A stretch of DNA of 64,000 nucleotides, taken from Xanthomonas cissicola. Lineage in GTDB: Bacteria > Pseudomonadota > Gammaproteobacteria > Xanthomonadales > Xanthomonadaceae. The notes under the pieces were generated by a model. It made no database searches and was not told where the DNA came from. It was given only the letters and a program-made list of their open reading frames with translations. Positions 1 to 9,651 of the stretch are shown here, in pieces; positions within the stretch are counted from its first letter, which is position 1; the number at the start of each line of letters is the position of its first letter. Made by a program: the position numbers and the translations under genes. The stretch spans positions 62,001-126,000 of the forward strand of contig NZ_VZPL01000007.1 in the NCBI RefSeq assembly GCF_008801575.1. Direction: 5' to 3'.

Positions 1-694
<694 letters not shown>

Positions 695-700
695 GCGCGA

Positions 701-728
701 GCGCCTGCGGCCACGTCGCCGCAGGCGC
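701..728 (+). terminator. Hairpin after hemB, possible terminator
   Basis: GCGCCTGCGG and CCGCAGGCGC form a perfect 10-bp stem around an 8-nt loop seven bases after the hemB stop. It is followed only by ATCTTAG, not a real T-tract, so termination by this hairpin is inferred and may be weak. Confidence 0.5.
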
Positions 729-879
729 ATCTTAGAGCGGCCAACAAAACGTAGCGAGCAGCCGTCAGGTGGGTGCGGACGGCGCGCTCAGAACCGCAGT
801 GTACGGGTGGTACATGCCGATTCCGAGCACCGGCCGCGCCCGCCTGGCGGCTGCGCAGTCGTTTGTTAGCTGCTCCTGG

Positions 880-1872
880 TCAGTGCGCTGGTGCCAGCAA
901 CGGTGTCGGCAGGCAGCCTAATCCGGCGAGCGTCGCCTCGACGGCGTCGTCCAGGGGTGTGTGCGGTTCCTCGCCCAGTACCTCGCGCAGGCGCGTATTG
1001 CGCAGGCGCAGCGAGTTGCGCCACAGCGGGCGGATCTCGCGCAGTTCGCGTGCCAGCGGCACGAACGGGCTGGCCAGCGGCAGTGCCCACCACGGAAAGC
1101 GGCGCAGTGCTGGTTGCGCGCCGTTGTGGCGCACGACCACCCGGCCGATCGCCGCGGCCATCTGCGTACCGTCTGCATCCCAGTGCCCGGCCATGTGCAG
1201 GCGGCAGAACGCTGGCAGCGTGTCGCGGCGCTGCAGCAGCCGCAGCATGCATTGCGCAACGTCGGGCAGGTAGGCCCATTGATGGCCAACGCCCGGCGCG
1301 CCGGGCAGGGTCACCGTGGCGACCGGGCGCCCTGCGGTGACCAGCCCCTGCGCGAACCAGCTGTTGCGCGCGCGCGGGCCGAAGTAGTCGCCGGCGCGCA
1401 CGATCAGCGGCCGCGCACCGTGCGCGGTGGCGGCCTGCAGGCGGCGCTCCATCTCGACCCGGATCGCGCCTTTGCGGCTGGTCGGCGTCTGCGGCGCCTC
1501 CTCGTCCGGCGATGGATAGGCGCTGGGGCCGTAGTTGTAGACGGTGCCAGGCAGCACGAGGGTGGCGCCTTCGGCGCGAGCCGCGGCGATACTGTTGTCG
1601 AGCATCGGCAGCACCAGCTCTGACCAGCGCCGGTAGCCGGGCGGATTGACCGCATGCACGATCACCGCACAACCGCGCGCTGCCTGCAGGACATCGTGTC
1701 GTTGCATGGCGTCGCCGCGGCGCCAGTCGATGCCATCGTGCTGCTCGGCGGTGGCCGCCAACCCGCGTTGCAACGCACGCACCTGCCATCCTGCATCGCG
1801 CAGTTGCCGCGCCAGTTCGCCGCCGATGCCGCCACTGGCGCCCAGTACCAGGGCGGTTGCTGTCTGTGTCAT
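880..1872 (-). CDS. NAD(P)-dependent epimerase/dehydratase-like (extended SDR) protein
   Basis: 330 residues with an N-terminal Rossmann nucleotide-binding motif, GASGGIGG, at about residues 11-18. The body resembles NAD-dependent epimerase/NmrA-like proteins, with a T-x3-YG-like segment (GTVYNYGPSAYP, about residue 110) and an R-A-G-D-YFGP segment. The substrate cannot be told from sequence. It is divergent from the LysR-type regulator next door, an arrangement that commonly means the regulator controls this gene (inference). The ATG start is chosen because it begins directly before the Rossmann strand. Confidence 0.85.
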   Translation of the reverse strand: MTQTATALVLGASGGIGGELARQLRDAGWQVRALQRGLAATAEQHDGIDWRRGDAMQRHDVLQAARGCAVIVHAVNPPGYRRWSELVLPMLDNSIAAARAEGATLVLPGTVYNYGPSAYPSPDEEAPQTPTSRKGAIRVEMERRLQAATAHGARPLIVRAGDYFGPRARNSWFAQGLVTAGRPVATVTLPGAPGVGHQWAYLPDVAQCMLRLLQRRDTLPAFCRLHMAGHWDADGTQMAAAIGRVVVRHNGAQPALRRFPWWALPLASPFVPLARELREIRPLWRNSLRLRNTRLREVLGEEPHTPLDDAVEATLAGLGCLPTPLLAPAH

Positions 1873-1952
1873 GGGTCTGCTCCGCTATCGAGATGCGGCC
1901 AGTGTGGATAAGCCGTGGCTACGAATAAATTGCCGAAACTGCGCGTGCAGCT

Positions 1953-1966
1953 ATACATTTATGTAT
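1953..1966. promoter_or_regulatory. Palindrome over the start of the LysR gene
   Basis: ATACAT-TT-ATGTAT is a perfect dyad whose right arm runs into the ATG of the LysR-type gene, in the 92-bp region shared with the divergent dehydrogenase gene. It could be an operator for autoregulation or part of a promoter for nearly leaderless transcription. Function is inferred only from position and symmetry. Confidence 0.4.
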
Positions 1967-2879
1967 GGCCGACACGATCAGCTGGGAGCTTTACCGGTCC
2001 TTCCTTGCGGTGCTGGAGGAGGGCTCGTTGTCGGCAGCGGCACGCGCGTTGGGTCTGACCCAGCCCACCATCGGGCGGCATGTCGTAGCGTTGGAGGACC
2101 TGCTGGCGGTGCCGCTGTTCGTCCGTTCGCAAACCGGGCTACTGCCGACCGACGCCGCACAGGCGTTGCGCAGCCATGCACGGGCGATGGCCGACATTGC
2201 CGCAGCGTTGCAGCGCGCAGCCAGCCGTCATGGTGAGACGGTGCAGGGCACGGTCAGGATCTCGGCCAGCGAGGTGGTCGGTGCGGAAATCCTGCCGCCG
2301 ATCCTGGCTGCGTTGCGTGCTGCGCATCCGCAGCTGCGCATGGAACTGGTGTTGAGCAATCGGGTGCAGGATCTGCTGCACCGCCAAGCCGATGTGGCGG
2401 TGCGCATGATCCGGCCGCAGCAGGACCTGCTGGTGGCGCGCCGCATCGGCAAGGTCGCGATCGGGCTCCACGCTCATCCGGACTATGTGGACCGGCATGG
2501 CCTGCCGCAGCGCCCGGAGGATCTGGCCCAGCATGCGCTGGTAGGTTTCGACACGGACACGCCGTTTCTGCGCGGCGCGCGCAAGGGCTTCCCGTTTTGG
2601 GAACCTGCGGCCTTCGCGCTACGGGCCGACAGCGATCTGGCACAGCTGGCGCTGATCCGCGCCGGGTGCGGCATTGGCTTCTGCCAGGCGATGTTGGCAC
2701 GGCGAACGCCGGGCCTGCTGCCGGTGTTGCCGCAGCAGGTCGGCGTTGCCCTGGACGTCTGGGTCACGATGCATCAAGACCTGCGCGCCAGCGCTGCCTG
2801 CAGTGCGGTGTTCGCGGCCCTGGCAGATGGATTGGCCGCGCACTGCGCCGCGCCGGACGCTGGCCTCGGCAGCAACTGA
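1965..2879 (+). CDS. LysR-family transcriptional regulator
   Basis: 304 residues, the usual LysR length. An N-terminal winged helix-turn-helix lies at residues 5-65 (SLSAAARALGLTQPTIGRHV is the recognition region), followed by a co-inducer-binding domain with the usual periplasmic-binding-protein fold. The ligand is unknown. It is divergently transcribed from the SDR dehydrogenase gene, which is the likely target (inference). No Shine-Dalgarno sequence precedes the ATG; instead an ATACAT/ATGTAT dyad overlaps it, so the true start could be slightly different or the message may be leaderless. Confidence 0.92.
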   Translation: MADTISWELYRSFLAVLEEGSLSAAARALGLTQPTIGRHVVALEDLLAVPLFVRSQTGLLPTDAAQALRSHARAMADIAAALQRAASRHGETVQGTVRISASEVVGAEILPPILAALRAAHPQLRMELVLSNRVQDLLHRQADVAVRMIRPQQDLLVARRIGKVAIGLHAHPDYVDRHGLPQRPEDLAQHALVGFDTDTPFLRGARKGFPFWEPAAFALRADSDLAQLALIRAGCGIGFCQAMLARRTPGLLPVLPQQVGVALDVWVTMHQDLRASAACSAVFAALADGLAAHCAAPDAGLGSN

Positions 2880-2921
2880 CAGCGGCTGGGTGCCTGCGCC
2901 CTGCGTGGCATCCAGCCGCTG
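2880..2921. terminator. Hairpin between convergent genes
   Basis: CAGCGGCTGG pairs with CCAGCCGCTG across a 22-nt loop just after the LysR stop and before the 3' end of the convergent nuclease gene. There is no T-tract on either strand, so a bidirectional termination role is only suggested. Confidence 0.35.
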
Positions 2922-3008
2922 CGATCAACGAGTCCGTTTGCCGTTTGCGTGCGATGTCCGCCTGCGCGACGCGATGCAGCCGACTGCCGCACGCACAGTT
3001 GGCCATCC

Positions 3009-3760
3009 TTACGGCAGCACCAGCGCGATCGCGTGCGACTTCACGCTGGCGCTGAGCGAGGGGAACGGGTCGACGTTGGTCATCACGACCAGGTCGTCGA
3101 TCGACACCACGTCGCAATTGATGCTGCTGTCGTTGACGCACAGATACGCGCCGGCGCCCACGCCCGGTTCGTAGATCGCCTTCCACACATATGCCGGGAC
3201 GCGACCTTGTCGGTGCCGATGGTCGGTGCAGTGCCGCTGTCGAACGCTGGGCCGGTCACCACGTACAACTCGCCGTGTTGCTTGGCCAGCTGACGCACCT
3301 GCTCTTCGATGTGTGCCCACTCTCCGGTGTTGAGCTTGTGGTCCTGCGGGACGACGTTGGCCATGGAAAAGCTTTCTTTTTCCGAGCTTTCGGTCGATGC
3401 ATCGCCGGCCGGCGTCATGTGCCCGCGGTCGTAGCCGGTGTTGGTGTAGTCGGAACTTTTGGAGCGGTCGGCGGCCGGAATGCCGGTTTCATCGTGAAAC
3501 GAGCCGACCCGGCCGATCGCCTCGGCACCGGCGACCTGCTGGTCGGTGAGATGCTCGGCCGAATACACCGGGTCCTTGGTCACGCCCGAGGCCAGCAGCA
3601 CGTATTCGGTGTGGCAGACCTCGGTGGTGCGGGTCGTGCCGCTGCTCACGCTAGGCGGGGTGCCGTTCGCGTAAAGAGTGGGACAACGGGTGGCGGCGAC
3701 CGCCACGGAGGTCGTGCACAACACTGCCAGGGCCACACAACCGCGCAGGAAGAAGGACAT
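3009..3760 (-). pseudogene. Secreted DNA/RNA non-specific endonuclease, frameshifted
   Basis: Endonuclease of the NUC1/NucA type (PF01223 family): signal peptide MSFFLRGCVALAVLCTTSVA, then the catalytic DRGHMTPAGD with the metal-site histidine, and the downstream N-V-V-P-Q segment with the conserved asparagine. The reading frame breaks near position 3195: the first frame reads ...GTDKV and then nonsense, while the family C-terminus (VPAYVWKAIYEPG... to VKSHAIALVLP) continues in another frame, consistent with loss of one base in the 3190-3205 GC-rich stretch. Either a true one-base deletion or a sequencing error. The start at 3760 is chosen because it begins the signal peptide. If intact, the enzyme would act outside the cytoplasm on nucleic acids. 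Confidence 0.85.
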
Positions 3761-3934
3761 TGCAGAGCTCGCTTGCCAAGGGGAGTGAGGAAGGTGGCGA
3801 TGCGCGATGTCCGAACGATGACCGCGCCATGTGCGGCAGATGACGGCGAGGCAGAACGCATCCGACAAGACGGACCGTTTCCGGTGCTTGGCGTGCAATG
3901 GGACGCGGGCCGCCATCGGCATCGATGCAGATCG

Positions 3935-3955
3935 GATGCGAGACTCATTCTCATC
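3935..3955. promoter_or_regulatory. Possible Fur-type iron box
   Basis: The reverse strand carries GATGAGAATGAGTCTC, with the GAGA/TCTC dyad and the ATGAGAATGA half-site often seen in Fur boxes, 36-56 bases before the start of the PepSY-flavoreductase gene. The match to the 19-bp consensus is partial, so this is a candidate only. Iron control would fit a ferric-siderophore reductase. Confidence 0.35.
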
Positions 3956-3990
3956 TACAATGGCCGGCCGTCCTGTTTCGTGGCCAGGTC

Positions 3991-6525
3991 TTGATCAAGA
4001 CGCTCCTGTTCCAGCTGCATTGGCTGCTCGGCATCACTGCCGGGCTGGTGCTGTCGGTGATGGGGTTGACCGGCGCGGCGATGTCGTTCGAAAACGAGAT
4101 CGTGCGCATGGCCAATCCGGCCATTGCGCAACTGGCGCAGCGGCATGCGGCGGGCGAGCGGGCCTTGCCGGTGGATGTGCTGCTGCAACGGCTCGATCTG
4201 GCGCCAGCCGGTGTGGGGCAAAAACAGGCGGTAACGCGCCTGTTGATCGACCCCACCGGTGCGCGCCCGTCTGCCGGGCGTCTTTCCGGCAAGGGCGCGG
4301 GCCGGGTGTACTTCGACCCCTATACGGGTGAGCGGGTCGCGCCGCCGCGGCTGAGTACAGCGTTTGCCTTCATCGAAGACCTGCACCGCAACCTGACGGC
4401 CGGCAAACGCGGGCAGGCGGTCACCGGTGCGAGCGCCCTCATCTTGCTGTTCTTCTGCGTATCGGGGCTGTATCTGCGCTGGCCGCGACGGTGGTGGAGC
4501 CCGCGCACCTGGTGGGCGGTGGAATGGCGACGGCAGGGGCGCAGTTTTTTGTGGAGCCTGCATGCGGTGTTCGGCACCTGGTGCTTGCTGGTGTATTTGC
4601 TGGTCGCGCTGACCGGGCTGACCTGGTCCTACCCCTGGTATCGCGATGGCATGGTGGCCTTGCTCGGCGGCCCGCCTGCGATACGTGGCGACAAAGGCGA
4701 TAGCCGCCCGGCCACCGTCGATCTTGCACGCGTGCAGCGCACGCTCGATGGCATTCCCGCCACGCGCAGCGCCGCCCTGGATCTGCGCATTCCCACGCGC
4801 GCCGGGCAGCCGTTGAATGTGCGGTTCTTGCCCGACAATCCGGCTCACGATCGCGCCTACAACAGTCTTGATATCGCGCCGGACAGCGGAGCACTGCTGC
4901 AGCGCCAGGACTACGCGCTGCTGCCGCGCGGGCAGCAATTGGCGGTGAGCATGTTCCCGCTGCATTCGGGCAGTTTCTTCGGGTTGCCCGGGCGCCTCGT
5001 GGTGATGCTGGCCAGCCTGGGCATGTCGGTATTCTTCGTCACCGGCTGGATGCTGTATCTGGATCGGCGCCGCAAAAAACGCGCGCTGCGCGCAGCGCGC
5101 AAGGTGTTGCAAGGCGCAGCACCGGCCTCGCAGGCGGCACCATGGTTGATTGCGTTTGCCAGCCAGAGCGGTTTTGCCGAGCGCCTGGCGTGGCAGGCCG
5201 CCGGGCATCTGCAGGCTGCCGGCTTGCCGGTGCAGGTGCGCTCGCTGGCGCAGCTGGATGCACAGGCACTGCAACGCACCGGGCATGCGTTGTTTGTGAT
5301 CAGCACGTTTGGCGATGGCGAACCCCCGGATGCGGCACGCGGCTTCGAGCGTGGGCTGCTGCGGCAACGCCTGGAATTGCCGCACCTGGCCTACGCGGTG
5401 CTGGCGCTGGGAGACCGCCAATACGCGCAGTTCTGCGGGTTTTCGCGGCGTGTCGAACAGTGGCTGGATGCGCAAGGTGCACGCGCGTTGTTTCCTGCGG
5501 TGGAACTGGACAACGTCGACCCGCAGGCGCTGGCGCACTGGCATGCGCAGCTGGGCCAGATCGCCGGTGCACCCATGAACGTGGCGCCGCTGGCACGCCC
5601 CAGATTGACCGAATGGACCCTGTCCTCGCGCACGCATCTGAATCCGGGCAGCGAGGGGGCGCCGATCTGGCGTATCGATCTGCAGCCACCCGCCGATGCG
5701 CAGTGGCAGGCCGGCGACATCCTCGAAGTGCAGCCTGCGCATGCCCAGGCACAGGTGCGCACCTGTCTGGCGGCATGGGGCCTGGCGCCGGACGCACTGG
5801 TGCATGTGGATGCGCAGCTGCTGCCATTGCAGCAGGCTGCCGCCGAGCGCGTACTGCCCGAGCCGCCCGCGACGCCGCTTGCCCATCGCCCTGATCCGCA
5901 AACCTGGCTGGACGCATGCGCCTGGCTGCCCACACGCGATTATTCGCTCGCCAGCGTACCGGCTGACGCCACTGCGATGGTGGTGGTGCGGCTGACGGCG
6001 CGTGCCGATGGCAGTCCCGGTCTGGGTTCGGGCTGGTTGATCTGCCACGCGGCGATCGGCGCGCCGGTGCGCGCACGGTTGCGCACCAATCCCGGGTTCC
6101 ATCGGCTCGAAACGATGCCGATGGTCTTGATCGGTAACGGCACCGGCATTGCGGGCCTGCGCGCGCTGCTACGCGAGGCCGAGTTGGCCGGTGTGCATGG
6201 GCACTGGTTGTTGTTTGGCGAACGGCATGCGGCGCACGACCGCCTGTTCGCCGACGAGCTGCAGCTCTGGCAGGCGAGTGGGCATCTACAGCAGCTGGAA
6301 TGGGTGTTTTCGCGCGATCAACCACAAAAACGCTACGTGCAGCATCACTTGCGCGACGCCGCCGACACGTTGCGACACTGGATCGACCGAGGTGCGGTGA
6401 TTTACGTCTGCGGCAGTCTGGACAGCATGGCGCGCGAGGTCGATGCGGCATTGCGCGAAGTACTCGGTGACACGCGTCTGGACTCATTGACCGCGGCGGG
6501 GCGTTATCGACGCGATGTGTACTGA
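3991..6525 (+). CDS. PepSY-membrane/flavodoxin/FAD-NADPH reductase fusion (iron or sulfite-reductase-like flavoprotein)
   Basis: 844 residues from a TTG start chosen because it begins directly before the first membrane helix. N-terminal PepSY_TM part: helices at about 10-40, 145-170, 190-215 and 335-360. Then a flavodoxin-like FMN domain (about 385-525; SQSGFAERLAWQ, STFGDGEPPD, LGDRQYAQFCGF) and an FAD/NADPH reductase half (RDYSLASVP, IGNGTGIAGLRAL, VYVCGS) ending in the cytochrome P450 reductase/CysJ-type YRRDVY tail. Such fusions pass electrons from NADPH across or into the membrane. Reduction of ferric siderophores is the likeliest role in this family, supported weakly by the Fur-like box. 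Exact substrate not deducible. Confidence 0.88.
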   Translation: MIKTLLFQLHWLLGITAGLVLSVMGLTGAAMSFENEIVRMANPAIAQLAQRHAAGERALPVDVLLQRLDLAPAGVGQKQAVTRLLIDPTGARPSAGRLSGKGAGRVYFDPYTGERVAPPRLSTAFAFIEDLHRNLTAGKRGQAVTGASALILLFFCVSGLYLRWPRRWWSPRTWWAVEWRRQGRSFLWSLHAVFGTWCLLVYLLVALTGLTWSYPWYRDGMVALLGGPPAIRGDKGDSRPATVDLARVQRTLDGIPATRSAALDLRIPTRAGQPLNVRFLPDNPAHDRAYNSLDIAPDSGALLQRQDYALLPRGQQLAVSMFPLHSGSFFGLPGRLVVMLASLGMSVFFVTGWMLYLDRRRKKRALRAARKVLQGAAPASQAAPWLIAFASQSGFAERLAWQAAGHLQAAGLPVQVRSLAQLDAQALQRTGHALFVISTFGDGEPPDAARGFERGLLRQRLELPHLAYAVLALGDRQYAQFCGFSRRVEQWLDAQGARALFPAVELDNVDPQALAHWHAQLGQIAGAPMNVAPLARPRLTEWTLSSRTHLNPGSEGAPIWRIDLQPPADAQWQAGDILEVQPAHAQAQVRTCLAAWGLAPDALVHVDAQLLPLQQAAAERVLPEPPATPLAHRPDPQTWLDACAWLPTRDYSLASVPADATAMVVVRLTARADGSPGLGSGWLICHAAIGAPVRARLRTNPGFHRLETMPMVLIGNGTGIAGLRALLREAELAGVHGHWLLFGERHAAHDRLFADELQLWQASGHLQQLEWVFSRDQPQKRYVQHHLRDAADTLRHWIDRGAVIYVCGSLDSMAREVDAALREVLGDTRLDSLTAAGRYRRDVY

Positions 6526-6989
6526 GCGCGGCGATGACGGCACCAGCCCCGCTTTACATCGGCTAGCAGAACCTGGCGAGTGAGCACTGTGCGGGTGCGC
6601 AGAGTGTAGAACCGCAGATCACCGTGGACGACGGATACGCGCCCACTTCGGGTGGCGAGCGTTCTACGTTTGCATGGCTTGGTGCAGCGTTGTATCGGTT
6701 TACGACCTGTTGGACGCTTCAATAAATCCTCGCCGGTCGAGCGTGCGGTGTCCTCGCCGCTTGCAGGACACGCCGTGAACCCATCCCTGCGCGCCGGATG
6801 GCGGCATCCGTGCCGCCATCGGGCGCGCAATCGGCGAGGGCAACACGCCAGTCAGTTCGCTGGTTGTTTATTGAAGAATGAGGACTTCGCGTCGCACGGC
6901 TTGCTAGTCACCTCATCGGAGGCGATCAGCAGCTCTGCGGCGAATGCCCAGATAACATCTTCTCGATCTGACCGATGCACCCATCCACC
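6526..6989. other. Intergenic region without a credible gene
   Basis: Convergent spacer between the reductase fusion and the PD40 protein. Apart from the hairpin repeat listed separately, no protein with coherent composition, no tRNA and no clear terminator was seen. Confidence 0.6.
6797..6820. repeat. Perfect intergenic hairpin
   Basis: GATGGCGGCA and TGCCGCCATC flank a TCCG tetraloop: a perfect 10-bp stem in the spacer. It follows a segment reading CACGCCGTGAACCCATCC, the style of short dispersed intergenic repeats in xanthomonads (recollection, not a search). Confidence 0.55.
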
Positions 6990-7871
6990 TCAACGGCAAC
7001 TCGCATCGCCATCGGCTGCCGGTGCCTTCATCCGGTAAATGTCCAACTGCCCTGCGCGCGGCGCGCGAGCACTGCCGGTCACCAGCAATTCGCCGGGCTT
7101 GGCCGTATCCACGACCGCGCCGAAAGTGCGCTCCTGCGGCCCGTTGAACGACAGCGGCAGCGGCGAGCCCTGTATAAAATGCCCGTCCTTGCAGATGGCC
7201 AGCAGCAACTGGCTGGGTTCATCGGTCTTCCCGCGCGCCCATACCAGCGCGCGCCCGTCGCCGAGCCAGGCGGCGTCCAGCTCGTCGGCTGCGCTGTTGA
7301 TGTCGACCAAGGCCACCGGCGCAGTGAACGCCTGCCCATCCCAGTGCGCGACGAATAGATCCATGCCGCCAGCACCGCCATGCCCGTCGCTGGCGAACAG
7401 CAGGCGTGTGCCGTCCAGCGACAGCGTCGGTGCGCGCTCGTTGCCGGCGCTGTCGATCGCTGCGCCCAGCGATTGCACCGGGCCGACGGCGCCTTGCGCA
7501 TCCACCGGTGCACGGTACAGGTCGCTGCCGCCCGCGCCGCCTGGCCGGGTGGAGGCGAACAGCAGCCAGCGGCCATCGGCACTGAAGAATGGGGTGGTCT
7601 CGTCCTGCGCGGTATTGATCGGCAGCGGCTGCGCGTCCTGCCAGCGCCCGCCGCGCAGCTGCGCCTGCCACAGATCCCAGCCGCCGGTGCCACCGGTCCG
7701 GTCGCTGGCCCAAACGATGCGCTGTCCGTCCGGGCTGAGCGTGGCGCGTGCCTCGTTGGCCGGCGTGGAGACCACACCCATGCCCTCGATGCCGAATTCA
7801 GCAAGCCCCGAAGCGGACGGGACGCAGAGTAAACTTGCCGCCAGCGTGAGCAGCGTCCATCGATAGTGCAT
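6990..7871 (-). CDS. Exported WD40-like PD40 (TolB-type) beta-propeller protein
   Basis: About 293 residues with a signal peptide (TLLTLAASLLCVPSASG). At least four PD40 repeats are visible, each of the form LSPDGxRIVWASDRxGGxGGxDL: SPDGQRIVWASDRTGG, SADGRWLLFASTRPGG, SLDGTRLLFASDGHGG and a decayed fourth. This is the beta-propeller unit of TolB-like proteins; the GG-D repeats suggest a periplasmic binding or scaffold role, but no function can be named. The start at 7871 has a good AGGAA Shine-Dalgarno sequence and begins the signal peptide, unlike the longer frame 13 codons upstream. It is divergent from aroE. Confidence 0.85.
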   Translation of the reverse strand: MHYRWTLLTLAASLLCVPSASGLAEFGIEGMGVVSTPANEARATLSPDGQRIVWASDRTGGTGGWDLWQAQLRGGRWQDAQPLPINTAQDETTPFFSADGRWLLFASTRPGGAGGSDLYRAPVDAQGAVGPVQSLGAAIDSAGNERAPTLSLDGTRLLFASDGHGGAGGMDLFVAHWDGQAFTAPVALVDINSAADELDAAWLGDGRALVWARGKTDEPSQLLLAICKDGHFIQGSPLPLSFNGPQERTFGAVVDTAKPGELLVTGSARAPRAGQLDIYRMKAPAADGDASCR

Positions 7872-7935
7872 GCGGTGTTCCTGCCTCAAGAGCGGCTCTA
7901 AGTCGCGCACAGTCTAGTCAACCAGAGAGCGTTTC

Positions 7936-8787
7936 ATGCCCGTCTCCCGTTATGCCGTATTCGGTCACCCCGTCGCCCATTCGCTGTCGCCGGCCATCCA
8001 TGCCGACTTCGGGAAGCAGACCGGCATTGCGCTGGACTACACCGCCATCGACGCGCCGCTGGAAGACTTCAGCGCCGCGCTGCAACGCTTCGCCGATGAA
8101 GGCGGCAAAGGCGCGAACGTCACCCTGCCGTTGAAGGAAGCCGCCTATGCGCTGGCCAGCAGCCTGAGCGATCGCGCGCGGCTGGCCGGGGCGGTGAACA
8201 CGTTGGTGCGTAACGACGGCCAGTGGCAGGGCGACAACACCGACGGCGCCGGCCTGGTGCGCGATCTCACCGAGCGCCAGGGCCTGGATCTGCGTGGCCG
8301 CCGCGTGCTGCTGCTGGGCGCCGGCGGCGCTGCGCGCGGCGTGGCGCCGGCGCTGCTGGAGGCGGGCATCACCGCAATGGTGGTGGTGAACCGCTCGCCC
8401 GAGCGCGCCGATGCCTTGTGCGATGCGCTGGGCGAACCGGCGCGGGTGACGTCGCGCTACATCGAAGACCTGCGCGAGCTGGGCGACTTCGAACTGATCG
8501 TCAATGCCACTGCCGCTGGCCGCGATCGCGATGCCGGCGCGTTCGCATTGCCACTGGGCCTGGTCAACAGCCTGACCGCCGCGGTCGACCTGAATTACGG
8601 CGACACCGCCATTGCGTTCCTGGCCTGGGCGCGCGCGGCGCACTGCCGGTATGCCATCGACGGGCTGGGCATGCTGGTGGAACAAGCCGCCGAGAGCTTC
8701 GCGCTGTGGCATGGCGTGCGCCCAGATACCGACCCGGTCTACGCCGCGCTGCGCGCGCGCGAGGCCGTGCTGATCAGTGCCGACTGA
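7936..8787 (+). CDS. aroE: Shikimate 5-dehydrogenase
   Basis: Reduces 3-dehydroshikimate to shikimate with NADPH in the chorismate pathway. 283 residues, the usual length. Substrate-binding S-x-S motif ([11 protein letters not shown], residues 15-25), catalytic lysine in NVTLPLKE, asparagine/aspartate pair GAVNTL and [12 protein letters not shown] Rossmann motif GAGGAARG (about 130) and NRS-x-ERA basic patch. The gene is followed by two small membrane-protein genes overlapping it and each other, suggesting one transcript. Confidence 0.97.
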   Translation: MPVSRYAVFGHPVAHSLSPAIHADFGKQTGIALDYTAIDAPLEDFSAALQRFADEGGKGANVTLPLKEAAYALASSLSDRARLAGAVNTLVRNDGQWQGDNTDGAGLVRDLTERQGLDLRGRRVLLLGAGGAARGVAPALLEAGITAMVVVNRSPERADALCDALGEPARVTSRYIEDLRELGDFELIVNATAAGRDRDAGAFALPLGLVNSLTAAVDLNYGDTAIAFLAWARAAHCRYAIDGLGMLVEQAAESFALWHGVRPDTDPVYAALRAREAVLISAD

Positions 8788-9151
8788 CGTGGGCAGCGCC
8801 GATGCCACCGCGATCCTGCTGACCCTGGTCACCAGCCTGCTGTCGCGTGTGCCGATGTTGATTGCGCTGCTGCTCGGGCTGGTCCTGGTGTGGCGCGCAC
8901 CGCATAGCCCGCTGCGGCGCGCCGGGCTGGCCGCGCTCTGGCTGCTGCTGGGCTGCCTGTTCGCCGAGGTGGCCGTCCAGGCAATTCCGATGGTGTTGCT
9001 GCAGCAAGGCAACGTGCGCCAGATCAGCATGGTGGTCGGCGTCGCCCACTTCGTGCTGATGGCCATACAGGCCGTTGGCATTGGCGTGCTGGTGTGGACG
9101 CTGGCGGCCAGCCTGCAGCGTTTGCCCGCCGGCACGGGTCCGCGCCCGTGA
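8777..9151 (+). CDS. Small membrane protein, unknown function
   Basis: 124 residues with three or four hydrophobic helices (about 10-40, 48-70, 85-112) and no recognised family. It starts with GTG inside the last codons of aroE (11-bp overlap), so it is probably translationally coupled; a second GTG at 8789 is an alternative start. It is followed by another small membrane protein in a GTGA overlap. Nothing in the residues points to a substrate. Confidence 0.65.
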   Translation: MPTDVGSADATAILLTLVTSLLSRVPMLIALLLGLVLVWRAPHSPLRRAGLAALWLLLGCLFAEVAVQAIPMVLLQQGNVRQISMVVGVAHFVLMAIQAVGIGVLVWTLAASLQRLPAGTGPRP

Positions 9152-9384
9152 TTCCGCTCAAAGCCATCTTGCTGGTGATCGTTGGGCTGGTCTGCGCCGG
9201 GCAGGGCGTGTGGACGCTGCTGCATCTGCAGGCACTGGCGGCAGTCAATCGCGGTGGCCTGTTGTACGAACGCTTCGGCCCGAATGGCGTGGGCGCCGGC
9301 ATGTTGCTGATGGGTATTGCGATGGCGGCCATCGGCTTGGCGTGGGCGCGCTATGCGTGGCCGGCGCGCGGGCGGCGGAACTGA
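9148..9384 (+). CDS. Small membrane protein, unknown function
   Basis: 78 residues from a GTG that overlaps the preceding stop codon (GTGA), the arrangement that decides the start. Two hydrophobic helices ([19 protein letters not shown] and GAGMLLMGIAMAAIGLAWA) separated by a short polar loop, and a basic C-terminal tail. No family recognised. It ends the aroE group. Confidence 0.6.
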   Translation: MIPLKAILLVIVGLVCAGQGVWTLLHLQALAAVNRGGLLYERFGPNGVGAGMLLMGIAMAAIGLAWARYAWPARGRRN

Positions 9385-9651
9385 ACGCGCATTGATACTG
9401 CCTACGCGTTAAAGACAGCGGCGTTGCCTGCATCGGCATTCACTGCGCCGTCTTTCGGGTTACCCCGGCGGCGAGTGCCTGCAGGCGGCCGCTGCTGGCA
9501 GGCAACCATCGGGGAATCGAACCATGCCCTCGGCCGCGCAGCAGTCGTATCGGCACGGGATTCGCCGAGTCGCCGCTGCAAGCAGGCAACCTGTTCAGCC
9601 GTGCGGCGCGCCGGTCGCAGTCACTGCGCCGGTCCGTGCGAAAATAGCGCG

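Noticed and set aside
3955-6102. 715-codon frame on the minus strand
   Set aside because: It is the antisense of the flavoreductase gene, with Arg/Gln/Ala-rich shadow composition and no family motif.
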